DNA from: Acidovorax delafieldii
Lineage (GTDB): Bacteria; Pseudomonadota; Gammaproteobacteria; Burkholderiales; Burkholderiaceae_C
Reading direction: 5' to 3'
NCBI RefSeq assembly: GCF_007993815.1
Contig: NZ_VJWE01000014.1
Coordinates: forward strand, 310,001 to 374,000
Length of the DNA stretch: 64,000 nucleotides
This document shows positions 19,021-29,369 of the stretch, in pieces. How positions within the stretch are numbered: the stretch's first letter is position 1; every line of letters begins with the position of its first letter. Below the pieces are notes generated by a model, which had not been told where the DNA came from, ran no database searches, and saw only the letters and a program-made list of their open reading frames with translations. Made by a program: the position numbers and the translations under genes.

Positions 19021-19972
19021 AAAGATCAGCCAGAACCCGCAGATGCGCCTCCACGCTGCGCGCCAGCGGCCCCATTACGTAGCCACCCTCCAGGCACGAC
19101 ACGATGCGGCCCTTGGAGTAGCGCCGGGCCACGTCCTTCACGCGCTGGGTTATCCAGGTGTAGTCCTGCTCGGTCAGGCCCAGCTGGCCCATGTCGTCCT
19201 CGCGGTGGCCGTCAAAGCCCGCGCTCACAAAAATCATCTCGGGCTTGAAGGCCTCCAGCCGGGGCATCCACATCATCTCGATGATCTCGCGGATGTCCAT
19301 GCCGCGTGTGTACGCAGGCACCGGCACGTTGACCATGTTGGGGGCGGGATCGTGGTCGCCGCTGTAGGGGTAGAACGGATGCTGGAAGATGCTCACCATC
19401 AGCGCCCGCGGGTCATTGGCCAGGATGTCCTCGGTGCCGTTGCCGTGGTGCACATCAAAGTCCACCACCGCCACGCGCTGCAGGTTGTAGCGCTGCAGCG
19501 CATATTTCACTGCCACCGCCACGTTGTTGAAAAAGCAAAAGCCCATCGCTTTGTCGCGGCAGGCATGGTGCCCCGGGGGGCGCACGGAGCAGAAGGCATT
19601 TTCGACCTCGCCCGCCATCACCGCGTCGGTGGCAGCCAGCGCAGCACCCGCGGCGCGCAGCGAGGCCTTCCAGGTGTGGGCGTTGATGGAGGTGTCGGTG
19701 TCAATCTGCGCATAGCTGGGGCCGCCGGCCATCAGCTCTTCGTTGAGCCGGTCAGACATCCCGCGCAAGGCGGCGATGTGCATGCGGCCATGGGCCAGTT
19801 CGATGTCGGCCAGCGAGGCTTCCGGGGCTTCGTAGCGCTCTAGCGCATCCCCCACGCCAGTGACCAGCAAACGGTCTTCAATCGCATCCAGCCGCTCGGG
19901 GCATTCGGGGTGGCCCGGGCCCATCTCGTGCTTCCAACAATCCCGATGGGTGAAATAGCCCGTCTTGCTCAC
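19019..19972 (-). CDS. Histone deacetylase-family hydrolase (AcuC/HdaH/APAH type)
   Basis: A 317-aa zinc hydrolase of the arginase/deacetylase superfamily. The key blocks are all present: GPGHPECPERLDAI, ENAFCSVRPPGHHAC with the catalytic His pair, VAVVDFDVHHGNGTEDIL with Asp and His zinc ligands, and FVSAGFDGHREDDMGQL with the second Asp ligand, then SCLEGGYV. Family members remove acetyl groups from lysine, polyamines or small amides; GFDGHREDD...QLGLTE is common in bacterial class II-like deacetylases. I chose the GTG at 19972 with GGGGA upstream, because the longer frame would run into the divergent moxR start. Only 53 bases separate it from moxR, so the two share a promoter region. It is followed on the same strand by a family B repeat and the enoyl-CoA hydratase gene. 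Confidence 0.85.
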   Translation of the reverse strand: MSKTGYFTHRDCWKHEMGPGHPECPERLDAIEDRLLVTGVGDALERYEAPEASLADIELAHGRMHIAALRGMSDRLNEELMAGGPSYAQIDTDTSINAHTWKASLRAAGAALAATDAVMAGEVENAFCSVRPPGHHACRDKAMGFCFFNNVAVAVKYALQRYNLQRVAVVDFDVHHGNGTEDILANDPRALMVSIFQHPFYPYSGDHDPAPNMVNVPVPAYTRGMDIREIIEMMWMPRLEAFKPEMIFVSAGFDGHREDDMGQLGLTEQDYTWITQRVKDVARRYSKGRIVSCLEGGYVMGPLARSVEAHLRVLADL

Positions 19973-20025
19973 AGTCTTGTCCCCGCGTCTCGCATTTTTT
20001 GCCGTTTTTCGGATAACGTCGTGCC

Positions 20026-20946
<921 letters not shown>

Positions 20947-20949
20947 TCG

Positions 20950-21993
20950 ATGGAATCCGCCGCCCACCCTTCCCTCACGACGACCACGGGCTGGCGCGGC
21001 CTGGCCGCGCGGCTCAGCCCCGTGGCGCGCCTTCGCAGGCGCTTCCAGCGCTGGTGGCAGGCACGCCTGCCGCTGTCCGACACGCTGCAGCTCACCCAGC
21101 GCAATGTCTACATCCTGCCCACCAGCTCAGGCTGGATGCTGGCGCTCACGCTCGTGGTGCTGCTGGTGGCCTCCATCAACTACCAGCTCAACCTGGGCTA
21201 CCTGCTGACCTTTTTGCTGGCTGGCAGCGCGGTGGTGGGCATGCACATCTGCCACGCCAACCTGCGCGGGCTGACGCTGCACCTGAAGGCCCCCGAGCCA
21301 CATTTTCTGGGCACCAGCACGGCGTTTGAGATCCAGCTGTCCAGTGATCGCAAGTCGCCGCGTTATGGCATTGCCCTGGCCGTGCACGGCACCGGCAAGG
21401 CCGAACACCACTGGGCCTGGACCGATGTGCCCGCCCAGGGCCAGGCCAGCGTGCAGGTGGCCTTCCAGCCCGGGCGCCGGGGGCTGCACCGCGTGCCCAC
21501 ACTGACGGCCGAAACGCGGTTTCCGCTGGGCACCTTCCGCGTGTGGACCTATTGGCGCCCTGCTGCCGAGGTGCTGGTGTACCCCGCGCCCGAGGTGCCG
21601 CCACAACCCCTGCCGCCGGGCGAGCCCCGCGCCGGGGGCACGGGCAACGCGCCGTCGCAGGGCATTGGCGAATTCGACGGGGTGCGGGCCTACCGGCGGG
21701 GCGACCCGCTCAAACTGGTGGTCTGGAAGAAGGCGGCGAAGTCGCTGGCTACAGGCACCGACGACCTGGTGAGCCGTGACGCGCAACAGGCCCAGCGGCA
21801 CGAGCTGTGGCTGGACCTGGCCCACGCCGCCTTGCCCAACCATGAGGCACGCGTGTCGCGCCTGACGGCCTGGGTGCTGCAAGCCGACCGCCTGGGCCTG
21901 GACTACGGCCTGCGCCTGCCCGGCACCGAGATCGCGCCCGACACGGGGGCCGCCCACCGCCGCCGCTGTCTGGAGGCGTTGGCCCTGTGTTGA
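20950..21993 (+). CDS. DUF58 domain protein
   Basis: A 347-aa protein. After a basic N-terminus, two adjacent hydrophobic segments (SGWMLALTLVVLLVASINY and GYLLTFLLAGSAVVGMHIC) anchor it. The DUF58 block is GEFDGVRAYRRGDPLKLVVWKKAAKS (about residues 235-260), containing the family's Y..GD......W pattern. DUF58 proteins are partners of MoxR ATPases, often with a von Willebrand-like fold; no enzymatic activity is known. The start follows the moxR stop by three bases, so translation is probably coupled. Downstream, a family A repeat separates it from the transglutaminase gene. Confidence 0.88.
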   Translation: MESAAHPSLTTTTGWRGLAARLSPVARLRRRFQRWWQARLPLSDTLQLTQRNVYILPTSSGWMLALTLVVLLVASINYQLNLGYLLTFLLAGSAVVGMHICHANLRGLTLHLKAPEPHFLGTSTAFEIQLSSDRKSPRYGIALAVHGTGKAEHHWAWTDVPAQGQASVQVAFQPGRRGLHRVPTLTAETRFPLGTFRVWTYWRPAAEVLVYPAPEVPPQPLPPGEPRAGGTGNAPSQGIGEFDGVRAYRRGDPLKLVVWKKAAKSLATGTDDLVSRDAQQAQRHELWLDLAHAALPNHEARVSRLTAWVLQADRLGLDYGLRLPGTEIAPDTGAAHRRRCLEALALC

Positions 21994-22015
21994 CCTGCCA
22001 CTGCCCATTCCTGCC

Positions 22016-22081
22016 GAATTTGGCCCCTATCGGCTCCAAGCGCATATTCTTATTGCCCGAATAGCTATCAAATAAATAGCA
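22016..22081 (-). repeat. Family A repeat, copy 2
   Basis: Read leftward: GCTATTTATTTGATAGCT, then AATATGCGCTTGGAGCC and GGGGCC. It has the same arm, ATAGCT, GCGC and AGCC order as the other copies, but the middle is longer and the CACTAGCGC block is degraded. It occupies the gap between the DUF58 gene and the transglutaminase gene. Confidence 0.55.
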
Positions 22082-22118
22082 CCATGAAATCCATCTTCCC
22101 CCGTTCCACCGCTCAGCC

Positions 22119-24158
22119 ATGAGCCTGCGTCAGACGCTCAACGCACTGCCGCGCGACGCGCGCGACACGCTGTTCCTGCTCGTCGTGATTGCGTGGGTCA
22201 TCGCCCCGCAGGTCAACGTGTTGCCGGTATGGGCGAGCCTGCTGGCGGCCGGACTGATGCTGTGGCGCGGCTGGCTGGCCTTCAAGGGCCGCCCGCTGCC
22301 GACGCGCTGGGTGCTGGCCGTTCCGCTGGTGATCGCGGTGGCGGGCACGCTGTACACCCACCGCACCATCCTAGGCCGCGATGCCGGGGTGACGCTGATC
22401 GTGATGCTGCTGGCGCTCAAGATGCTGGAACTGCGCGCGCGGCGCGACGCGCTGGTGGTGTTCTTCCTGGGCTTCTTCACGATGCTCAGCAACTTTTTCT
22501 TCTCGCAGTCGCTGTTCACGGCCGCTGCCATGCTGGTGGCGCTGCTGGGGCTGCTCACGGCGCTGGTCAACGCCCACATGCCTGTGGGGCGGCCACCGCT
22601 GTCGCAGGCACTGCGCACCGCAGGCACCATGGCGCTGCTGGGCGCGCCCATCATGGCGGCGCTGTTCATGCTGTTCCCGCGCATGGCGCCCCTGTGGGGC
22701 ATGCCCAGCGACACCATGAGCGGGCGCAGCGGCCTGTCCGGCGTGATGAAGGTGGGCAACATTGCCGAGCTGGCGCTGGACGACACGGTGGCCATGCGCG
22801 TGCGGTTTGACACCCCTGACGGCGCCGCGCCACCGCAGAGCGACCTGTACTTCCGCGGCCCGGTGTTCGGCACCTTTGACGGTGTCGAATGGCATCCGGT
22901 GTCGCCCCGCCCCGGCGATTACTCGCAGGCACGTGCCAGCACCGTCGCCAACCTGCGCGTGCAAGGCCAGCCTGTGCGCTACGAAGTGACGCTGGAGCCC
23001 CACCAGCGCCCCTGGCTGCTGCTGCTGGACGCTGCGGTGGACAAGCCCGCCGTCGCGGGCATGGACACCTTCATGACGCAGGACCTGCAGTGGCTGACGA
23101 CCCGCGCAGTGACCGATGTGGTGCGCTACAAGGCAGAGAGCTACCCACAGTTTGCCCATGGCCCCAGCGCCCCCAACGCCGCCCTGCGCACCTATACCGA
23201 GCTGCCCACCGGCTTCAATCCCCGCACGCTGGCGCTGGCCCAGCAACTGCGCAACGACCCCCAGCTCAACCCCAACCCCGCGCAAGACAACGCCGAGGCC
23301 CTCGTCAATGCCGCCCTGAACCGCCTGCGCACCGGCGGATATGTGTACACGCTGGAGCCCGGCGTGTACGGCCAGCACACGGCCGACGAGTTCTGGTTTG
23401 ACCGCAAGGAAGGGTTTTGTGAACACATCTCCTCGGCCTTTGTGGTGCTGATGCGTGCGCTCGACATTCCGGCCCGCATCGTTACCGGTTACCAGGGCGG
23501 CGACCGCAACCCCGTGGACAAGCTCTGGACCGTGCGCCAGAGCGACGCCCATGCCTGGGCCGAAGTCTGGCTCTCCGGCCGGGGCTGGGTGCGGGTGGAC
23601 CCCACCGGTGCCGTGTCACCCGGCCGCACCGGGGCCTTTCAGCGGCTGCGCGCCCCCCAGGGGGCGTTTGCCACCGCCATGGGCACGGTCATCAGCCCGG
23701 GGCTGGCGCAGAACCTGCGCGCCGTGTGGGAGGCCGTCAACAACAGCTGGAACCAGTGGGTGCTCAACTACACACAAAGCCGCCAGCTGGACCTGCTCAA
23801 GTCCCTGGGCTTTGAGTCGCCCAGCTGGCAGGACCTGACCATGGTGCTGGGCATCCTGATCATCGTTGCCGCCCTTGGGGGCATGGGCTGGAGCCTGTGG
23901 GAGCGCAGCCAGCACGACCCCTGGCTGCGCCTGCTGGCACGCGCCCGCCAGCGCCTGGCCCGCGCCGGGCTGGTGGTGCCCGACACCTTGCCGCCCCGGG
24001 CCATGGCCGAGCGGGTGCAGGCACAATTCGGCGCACCCGCTGCGGCGGTGGCCGACTGGCTGCTGCGGCTGGAGCGCGTGCGCTACGCCCCCCACCCTGA
24101 GGCCGCCCTGGGCGATTTGCGGCGGGAGTTCCGCAGCCTCGCCTGGCCGAAACAGTGA
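22119..24158 (+). CDS. tgpA: TgpA-like membrane transglutaminase (DUF3488-transglutaminase-DUF4129)
   Basis: A 679-aa inner membrane protein. Five or six hydrophobic segments occupy residues 15-190 (DUF3488 region). A periplasmic transglutaminase-like domain follows: the catalytic triad is visible as Cys in KEGFCEHISSAFVVLMRALDIPARIVTGY (Cys near 434), His in SDAHAWAEVWL and Asp in RGWVRVDPTGAV. A further membrane helix (LTMVLGILIIVAALGGMGWSLW) precedes a short cytoplasmic C-terminal domain of DUF4129 type (PRAMAERVQAQFG...). In Pseudomonas, TgpA is an essential periplasmic transglutaminase of unknown substrate encoded with a MoxR and a DUF58 protein, the same set as here. It is the third gene of the cluster, 125 bases behind the DUF58 gene, and is followed directly by a family B repeat. 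Confidence 0.9.
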   Translation: MSLRQTLNALPRDARDTLFLLVVIAWVIAPQVNVLPVWASLLAAGLMLWRGWLAFKGRPLPTRWVLAVPLVIAVAGTLYTHRTILGRDAGVTLIVMLLALKMLELRARRDALVVFFLGFFTMLSNFFFSQSLFTAAAMLVALLGLLTALVNAHMPVGRPPLSQALRTAGTMALLGAPIMAALFMLFPRMAPLWGMPSDTMSGRSGLSGVMKVGNIAELALDDTVAMRVRFDTPDGAAPPQSDLYFRGPVFGTFDGVEWHPVSPRPGDYSQARASTVANLRVQGQPVRYEVTLEPHQRPWLLLLDAAVDKPAVAGMDTFMTQDLQWLTTRAVTDVVRYKAESYPQFAHGPSAPNAALRTYTELPTGFNPRTLALAQQLRNDPQLNPNPAQDNAEALVNAALNRLRTGGYVYTLEPGVYGQHTADEFWFDRKEGFCEHISSAFVVLMRALDIPARIVTGYQGGDRNPVDKLWTVRQSDAHAWAEVWLSGRGWVRVDPTGAVSPGRTGAFQRLRAPQGAFATAMGTVISPGLAQNLRAVWEAVNNSWNQWVLNYTQSRQLDLLKSLGFESPSWQDLTMVLGILIIVAALGGMGWSLWERSQHDPWLRLLARARQRLARAGLVVPDTLPPRAMAERVQAQFGAPAAAVADWLLRLERVRYAPHPEAALGDLRREFRSLAWPKQ

Positions 24159-24162
24159 ATCA

Positions 24163-24240
24163 CCCCCCTGAGCGGCTGCGCCGCTTCCCCCCAGGGGGAC
24201 GATGCCCTCGCTGCGGGACGCCCTTGCTTGGCATCCCTGG
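24163..24240 (+). repeat. Family B repeat, copy 1
   Basis: Starts five bases after the tgpA stop: CCCCCTGAGCGGCTGCGCCG, then CCCCCCAGGGGG in place of the longer nested hairpins of other copies, then GACGATGCCCTCGCTGCGGG and CTTGCTTGGCATCCCTGG. The last two blocks are nearly identical to copy 2 at 45 kb. GGCTGCGCC can fold as a small hairpin. There is no T-run. Confidence 0.75.
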
Positions 24241-24298
24241 TCTTGGAGCGCGCCGGTATCAGACGCTGCAGGGAGCCACAACATGACGAACCATTGAC

Positions 24299-25411
24299 AT
24301 GAAGAAGACAGCACCATGGACCACGGCAGCTATATTTTTGATAGCTGCCTGTGCATTACCCGCTAGCGCAAAGCCCGAAAATCAACCCAAACCGGCGGCC
24401 CAGAAGGCACATGCCAAAGCCGGCCAGGCCCACCAGGGGCGGGCCAGTGCCAAGGCCCCGGTGCTCTACGCATCGCGCCCTGAGGCCATGGACTTTGCCG
24501 ACGACCTGGCCACACGGCGGGACCTGGACCGCGAGTGGGTGCGCCAGGCCATCGGGCAGGCGCATTTCTTGCCACAGGTGCCCCGCCTCATGCTGCCGCC
24601 CGCCAAGGGCACGGCCAAGAACTGGCGCGTGTATCGCAGCCGTTTCATCGACCCCATCCGCATCCGTGCAGGCGTGCGGTTCTGGCAGGAGAACCAGGCC
24701 ATGCTGGAGCGTGCCGAGCGCGAGTTTGGTGTGCCCGCAGAGATCATCGTGGGCATCATCGGAGTGGAGACCATCTACGGCCAGCAGATGGGCACCTTCC
24801 GCGTGATGGACGCGCTGGCCACCCTGGCGTTCGACTTCCCCACTGCACACCCGCGCGCCAAGGAGCGCACCGAATTCTTCCGCCGCGAGCTGGAGCAGTT
24901 CCTGAGCCTCGCCAACCGCAGCAACACCGACCCGTTTGAGCCACGCGGCAGCTATGCCGGCGCCATGGGCCTGGGCCAGTTCATGCCATCGAGCTGGGTG
25001 CGCTACGCGGTGGACTTTGATGGCGACGGCCGCGTGGACCTGTTCAAGAGCCCGGCCGACGCCATCGGCTCGGTGGCCAACTACTTCCGCGGCCACGGCT
25101 GGACGCCCGGCATGCCCACGCATTTTGGCGTGCAGTTCGACAACGCGCGGCTGCAACTGGACGACCTGCTCGCCCCTGACATCCTGCCCACCTTCAGCGC
25201 GGCCAGCATGCTGGCCAAGGGCGCTGTGCTCGATGCCCCGGGTGCCCAGCACACGGGCCCGCTGGCGCTGGTGGAACTGCAAAACGGCAACGATGCACCC
25301 AGCTACGTGGCAGGCACCGAAAACTTCTACGCTATTACGCGCTACAACTGGTCGAGCTACTACGCCATGGCGGTGATCGAGCTGGGGCGCGAGGTGGCGG
25401 CAGCGCGCTGA
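24299..25411 (+). CDS. mltB: Lytic murein transglycosylase B (MltB type)
   Basis: A 370-aa periplasmic peptidoglycan-cleaving enzyme. The GH103/MltB signature is GVPAEIIVGIIGVETIYGQQMG, where Glu of VETIYG (near residue 157) is the catalytic acid; further blocks are YAGAMGLGQFMPSSWVRYAVDFDGDGRVDL and SPADAIGSVANYFRGHGW, and TRYNWSSYYAMAVIELG at the C-terminus. It cuts the MurNAc-GlcNAc bond with 1,6-anhydro formation. The signal peptide has a basic start (MKKTAPW), core AAIFLIAACALPASA and a probable signal peptidase I site after ASA. The Cys in the core is not in a convincing lipobox, so it is probably soluble rather than a lipoprotein. Oddity: residues 10-28, the whole core and cleavage site, are encoded by a family A repeat. 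Confidence 0.9.
   Translation: MKKTAPWTTAAIFLIAACALPASAKPENQPKPAAQKAHAKAGQAHQGRASAKAPVLYASRPEAMDFADDLATRRDLDREWVRQAIGQAHFLPQVPRLMLPPAKGTAKNWRVYRSRFIDPIRIRAGVRFWQENQAMLERAEREFGVPAEIIVGIIGVETIYGQQMGTFRVMDALATLAFDFPTAHPRAKERTEFFRRELEQFLSLANRSNTDPFEPRGSYAGAMGLGQFMPSSWVRYAVDFDGDGRVDLFKSPADAIGSVANYFRGHGWTPGMPTHFGVQFDNARLQLDDLLAPDILPTFSAASMLAKGAVLDAPGAQHTGPLALVELQNGNDAPSYVAGTENFYAITRYNWSSYYAMAVIELGREVAAAR
24328..24382 (+). repeat. Family A repeat, copy 3, inside the mltB signal peptide
   Basis: GCTATATTTTTGATAGCTGC, then GTGCATTACCCGCTAGCGC, AAGCCCGAAAAT. All blocks of the family are present in order. It lies in frame within codons 10-28 of mltB and encodes the hydrophobic core and the Ala-Ser-Ala cleavage site. 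Confidence 0.7.
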
Positions 25412-25586
25412 TGGCGCCTACCGCGCTGCGAACCACGCACCAATCGGCTGAACCCGGAGGTTTCTGCGGGCACGGAGCCCCTGCCCTGCACGCTTGCGCA
25501 AGTCAGTCCACAATGCCCGGCTTCGACCGCTTGCACAGCGGCCCGGCCAAGGCGGCGCGCCCTGGTCCTCCAAGAGAACCTTCCCC

Positions 25587-26575
<989 letters not shown>

Positions 26576-26579
<4 letters not shown>

Positions 26580-27346
26580 CCGGTGTGAACCTGCATGGCG
26601 TGCGCGCCATCTACCGCTTTGAGATGAACCGTGCCTTCCGCACCTGGATGCAGAGCCTCATTGCGCCCGTGCTCACCACCGCGCTGTACTTCATCGTCTT
26701 CGGCTCCGCCATCGGCTCGCGCATGGGCGACATCGGCGGGGTGAGCTATGGCGCCTACATCATCCCCGGCCTGCTCATGCTGTCGCTGCTCTCCGAGAGC
26801 ATCTCCAACTCGGCCTTCGGTATCTACATGCCCAAATGGTCGGGCACCATCTACGAACTGCTGAGCGCGCCGGTCAACTGGGTGGAGGTGCTGCTGGGCT
26901 ACGTGGGCGCGGCAGCCAGCAAGTCGCTGCTGGTGTCGGTGCTCATCCTGTCCACCGCCCGGGTGTTTGTTCCGTACGAGGTGGCGCACCCCGTGTGGAT
27001 GGTGGGCTTTCTGGTGCTTACGGCCGTCACGTTCTGCCTGTTCGGCTTCCTCATTGGCCTGTGGGCGGACAGCTTTCAAAAGCTGCAGGTCATCCCGCTG
27101 CTAGTGATCACGCCGCTCACCTTTCTGGGTGGGGCGTTTTACAGCATCAGCATGCTGCCGCCGTTCTGGCAGACCGTCTCGTTGTTCAATCCGGTGGTCT
27201 ATCTCATCAGCGGGCTGCGCTGGGCGTTCTATGGCCACGCCGACGTGCACATCGCGGTGAGCACCAGCATGACCTTGGTGTTCATGGCCCTGTGCCTCGC
27301 CGTGGTGCGGTGGGTGTTCAAGACGGGCCACCGCATCCGGCGCTGA
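26576..27346 (+). CDS. ABC-2 type transporter permease (YadH-like)
   Basis: A 256-aa integral membrane protein with six predicted helices. The N-terminal [36 protein letters not shown] is the usual ABC-2 amphipathic start and first helix. [45 protein letters not shown] and [25 protein letters not shown] followed by [11 protein letters not shown] are the ABC-2 family landmarks. It forms the membrane pore of the exporter with the ATPase encoded immediately upstream (four-base overlap). The substrate is unknown. Transcription ends before the convergent binding-protein gene, 60 bases away; no clear terminator was seen. Confidence 0.9.
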
Positions 27347-27406
27347 GCGCGATCACCCCGGGCGCCCCGGCCGCCCGGGGCGAATCCACGCATCAGTAAC
27401 GCTGCA

Positions 27407-28750
27407 TCAATAGCGCTGCATCTGGCAGCTGTGCGGTTGCTGCGCCTTGGCCGCCGCAATCTGCCGCACCACGCGGAAGCCGTAGCCCGAGCCTTCCACG
27501 TCGAACTTCACGCCGGGCGCGCCTTTCTTGTCCATCACGCCCACCGCCAGCGCCTGCTGGAACTGGTGGTCGGCCGCACGCATGGTGCCGCCCTGGCCGG
27601 CCAGTTGCACGTTGGCCGACTCCATCTGGCGCGCGACGGCCACCACGTCGGTGCTGCCTGCACGCTCGATGGACTGGGCGAGGGCCTCGACCATCAGCTG
27701 CATGCGCATGTGCACGTAGTCGTCCTGCGGCTTGGGAAAGCGTGTGCGGAAGGATTGGTAGAACGCCTCGCTCTGCGCGCCCGGCACGTTGGGCAGCCAG
27801 TCGGCCACGGCCACCACCTTGCCGATGCCCGCGTCGCCAATCGCGGCGGGAGCGCCCAGCGCGTTGCCATAGAAGGTGTAGAAGCTGCCCTCGTAGCCCA
27901 CGTCCCGCGCGGCCTTGACCAGCAGCGTGAGGTCGTTGCCCCAGTTGCCGGTGACCACGGCCTGCGCGCCGCTGGTCTTGATCTTGACGGCATAGGGCGC
28001 AAAGTCCTTCACGCGGCCGATGGGGTGCAGCTCTTCGCCCACCACGGCCACATCGGGGCGCTGGGCGGCCAGCTGCTTCTTGGCCTCGCGCAGCACGGCC
28101 TGGCCAAAGCTGTAGTCCTGGCCAATGAGGTACACGCTCTTCAAGGCCTTGTCCTCGCGCATCACCTCCATCAGCGCGGCCATGCGCATGTCGGCATGGG
28201 CATCAAAACGGAAGTGCCAGAAGCTGCACTTCTCGTTGGTAAGGATGGGGTCCACCGCCGAGTAGTTGAGGAACAGCACGCGCTTGTTGGGCTCGCGCTC
28301 GTTGTGCTTGTTGATGGCCTCGATCAGCACGGCGGCCGTGGACGACGAATTGCCCTGCAGGATGACCTGCGCACCATCGTCAATCGCGGCGCGCAGGGCA
28401 GACAGGGCTTCTTCGTTCTGGCCCTTGCTGTCGTAGCGCTCCAGCACCAGCGGGCGGGGGCCGCCGCTGCTGGCAGGCAGCTGCACGCCGCCGCGTGCAT
28501 TCACGCGCTCCATGGCCCAGTAGATGTTGCGGTACACAGCCTCGCCCGTGTTGGCAAACGGGCCCGACAGGCTTTCGATGAGCGCCAGCTTGACCGGCCT
28601 GGCCTGGGCCACGCCTGCCGAGGGCGGGGTCTGCGCTTGCGCGGCAGGCGCCAACGCCACGGCGCCTGCAAGGGCCACTGCGGCTGCCCAAACGGTGTGA
28701 CGTAATGCCGCAGCGCCTGATTTCAAGCCCACAGATTGCAATTTATTCAT
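27407..28750 (-). CDS. LivK-type periplasmic binding protein
   Basis: A 447-aa type I periplasmic binding protein. Signal peptide with core HTVWAAAVALAGAVALAPAAQA. The binding fold begins RPVKLALIESLSGPFANTGEAVYRNIYWAMERVNARGGV, then QVILQGNSSSTAAVLIEAINKHN and VYLIGQDYSFGQAVLREAKKQL. It is longer than typical LivK proteins; the insert region KVVAVADWLPN...FRTRFPKPQDDYVHMRMQLMVEALAQSIERAG and a conserved-looking MRAADHQFQQALAVGVM are features of a subgroup of branched-chain-type binding proteins. The ligand is unknown. The ATG has AAGGGA upstream; the open frame continues 71 residues further but those are Arg/Gly-rich. It is an orphan, convergent with the ABC-2 exporter and divergent from the Hsp20 gene. 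Its C-terminal Cys (HSCQMQRY) is odd. Confidence 0.82.
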   Translation of the reverse strand: MNKLQSVGLKSGAAALRHTVWAAAVALAGAVALAPAAQAQTPPSAGVAQARPVKLALIESLSGPFANTGEAVYRNIYWAMERVNARGGVQLPASSGGPRPLVLERYDSKGQNEEALSALRAAIDDGAQVILQGNSSSTAAVLIEAINKHNEREPNKRVLFLNYSAVDPILTNEKCSFWHFRFDAHADMRMAALMEVMREDKALKSVYLIGQDYSFGQAVLREAKKQLAAQRPDVAVVGEELHPIGRVKDFAPYAVKIKTSGAQAVVTGNWGNDLTLLVKAARDVGYEGSFYTFYGNALGAPAAIGDAGIGKVVAVADWLPNVPGAQSEAFYQSFRTRFPKPQDDYVHMRMQLMVEALAQSIERAGSTDVVAVARQMESANVQLAGQGGTMRAADHQFQQALAVGVMDKKGAPGVKFDVEGSGYGFRVVRQIAAAKAQQPHSCQMQRY

Positions 28751-28842
28751 GGCATTTTTCCCTTGAAATGCGGCGTGGCCGCACACACCTCTCTGCCATG
28801 CGGCGACCACGTCGAGAGCCGCGCAGTGTATAGGAGTTACCC

Positions 28843-29241
28843 ATGATCTTCGCCCCCGTGATCCGCCGCGCCGCTTATGCCCAAGCCCCCCGTTCCGCCG
28901 ACCTGGCGCTGCAACGTTTTCTGATGGGCGCGCTGGCTCAGCCTGCATCCGCGGCGGCAGCACCCGCCGCGGGCTGCACCGTGACGCAGGACGAAAAGGC
29001 CACCACCTTGCAGCTGGACGTCCCCGGCCTCGCCCGCGAACAGCTCTCGATCAGCATTGAAGGCCAGGTGGTGCAGGTGCAAAGCGTGGAAGGCGCACCG
29101 CGCAAGGTACAGCGCGCGTGGGAGCTGCCCACCGAGATTGACGCCAGCGCCAGCACCGCCAAGCTGGAAAACGGCGTGTTGACCCTGACGCTGGCCCGCC
29201 TGGAGCCCGTGAGCAAGGCCACCACGCTGACCATTCACTGA
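28843..29241 (+). CDS. Hsp20/alpha-crystallin family small heat shock protein
   Basis: A 132-aa small chaperone. The N-terminal 45 residues are Ala-rich and variable; the alpha-crystallin domain spans about residues 46-128, with DEKATTLQLDVPGLAREQLSISIEGQVVQVQS and the family hallmark ASTAKLENGVLTLTLARL (consensus A...NGVL.L). The final TTLTIH replaces the usual IXI tail motif, so oligomer contacts may differ. Such proteins hold unfolding proteins in soluble form during heat or other stress. ATG at 28843 is preceded by AGGAG. It is a single gene ended by a hairpin with a T-run that lies within a family A repeat. Confidence 0.85.
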   Translation: MIFAPVIRRAAYAQAPRSADLALQRFLMGALAQPASAAAAPAAGCTVTQDEKATTLQLDVPGLAREQLSISIEGQVVQVQSVEGAPRKVQRAWELPTEIDASASTAKLENGVLTLTLARLEPVSKATTLTIH

Positions 29242-29280
29242 AGCGGGCCGTTCCCCAAGCGATGGCGCGTGACGGCCATC

Positions 29281-29336
29281 GCTATATTTTCAATAGCAAT
29301 CAAGGCATGATGCACTAGCGCTTCATGCCTTTTTTG
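29281..29336 (+). repeat. Family A repeat, copy 4
   Basis: GCTATATTTTCAATAGCAAT, then GGCATGATGCACTAGCGCTT and CATGCCTTTTTT. Its right half folds into a terminator for the Hsp20 gene. Confidence 0.7.
29302..29335 (+). terminator. Intrinsic terminator of the Hsp20 gene (inside a family A repeat)
   Basis: AAGGCATGA (29302-29310) pairs with TCATGCCTT (29323-29331) around a 12-base loop, followed by a run of T to 29335. It lies 60 bases after the Hsp20 stop. The left-facing macB-type gene ends at 29370, so it could also serve that transcript. Confidence 0.75.
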
Positions 29337-29369
29337 CTGGTATTTCCGCTCTGAACCCTCTGCAAACCC

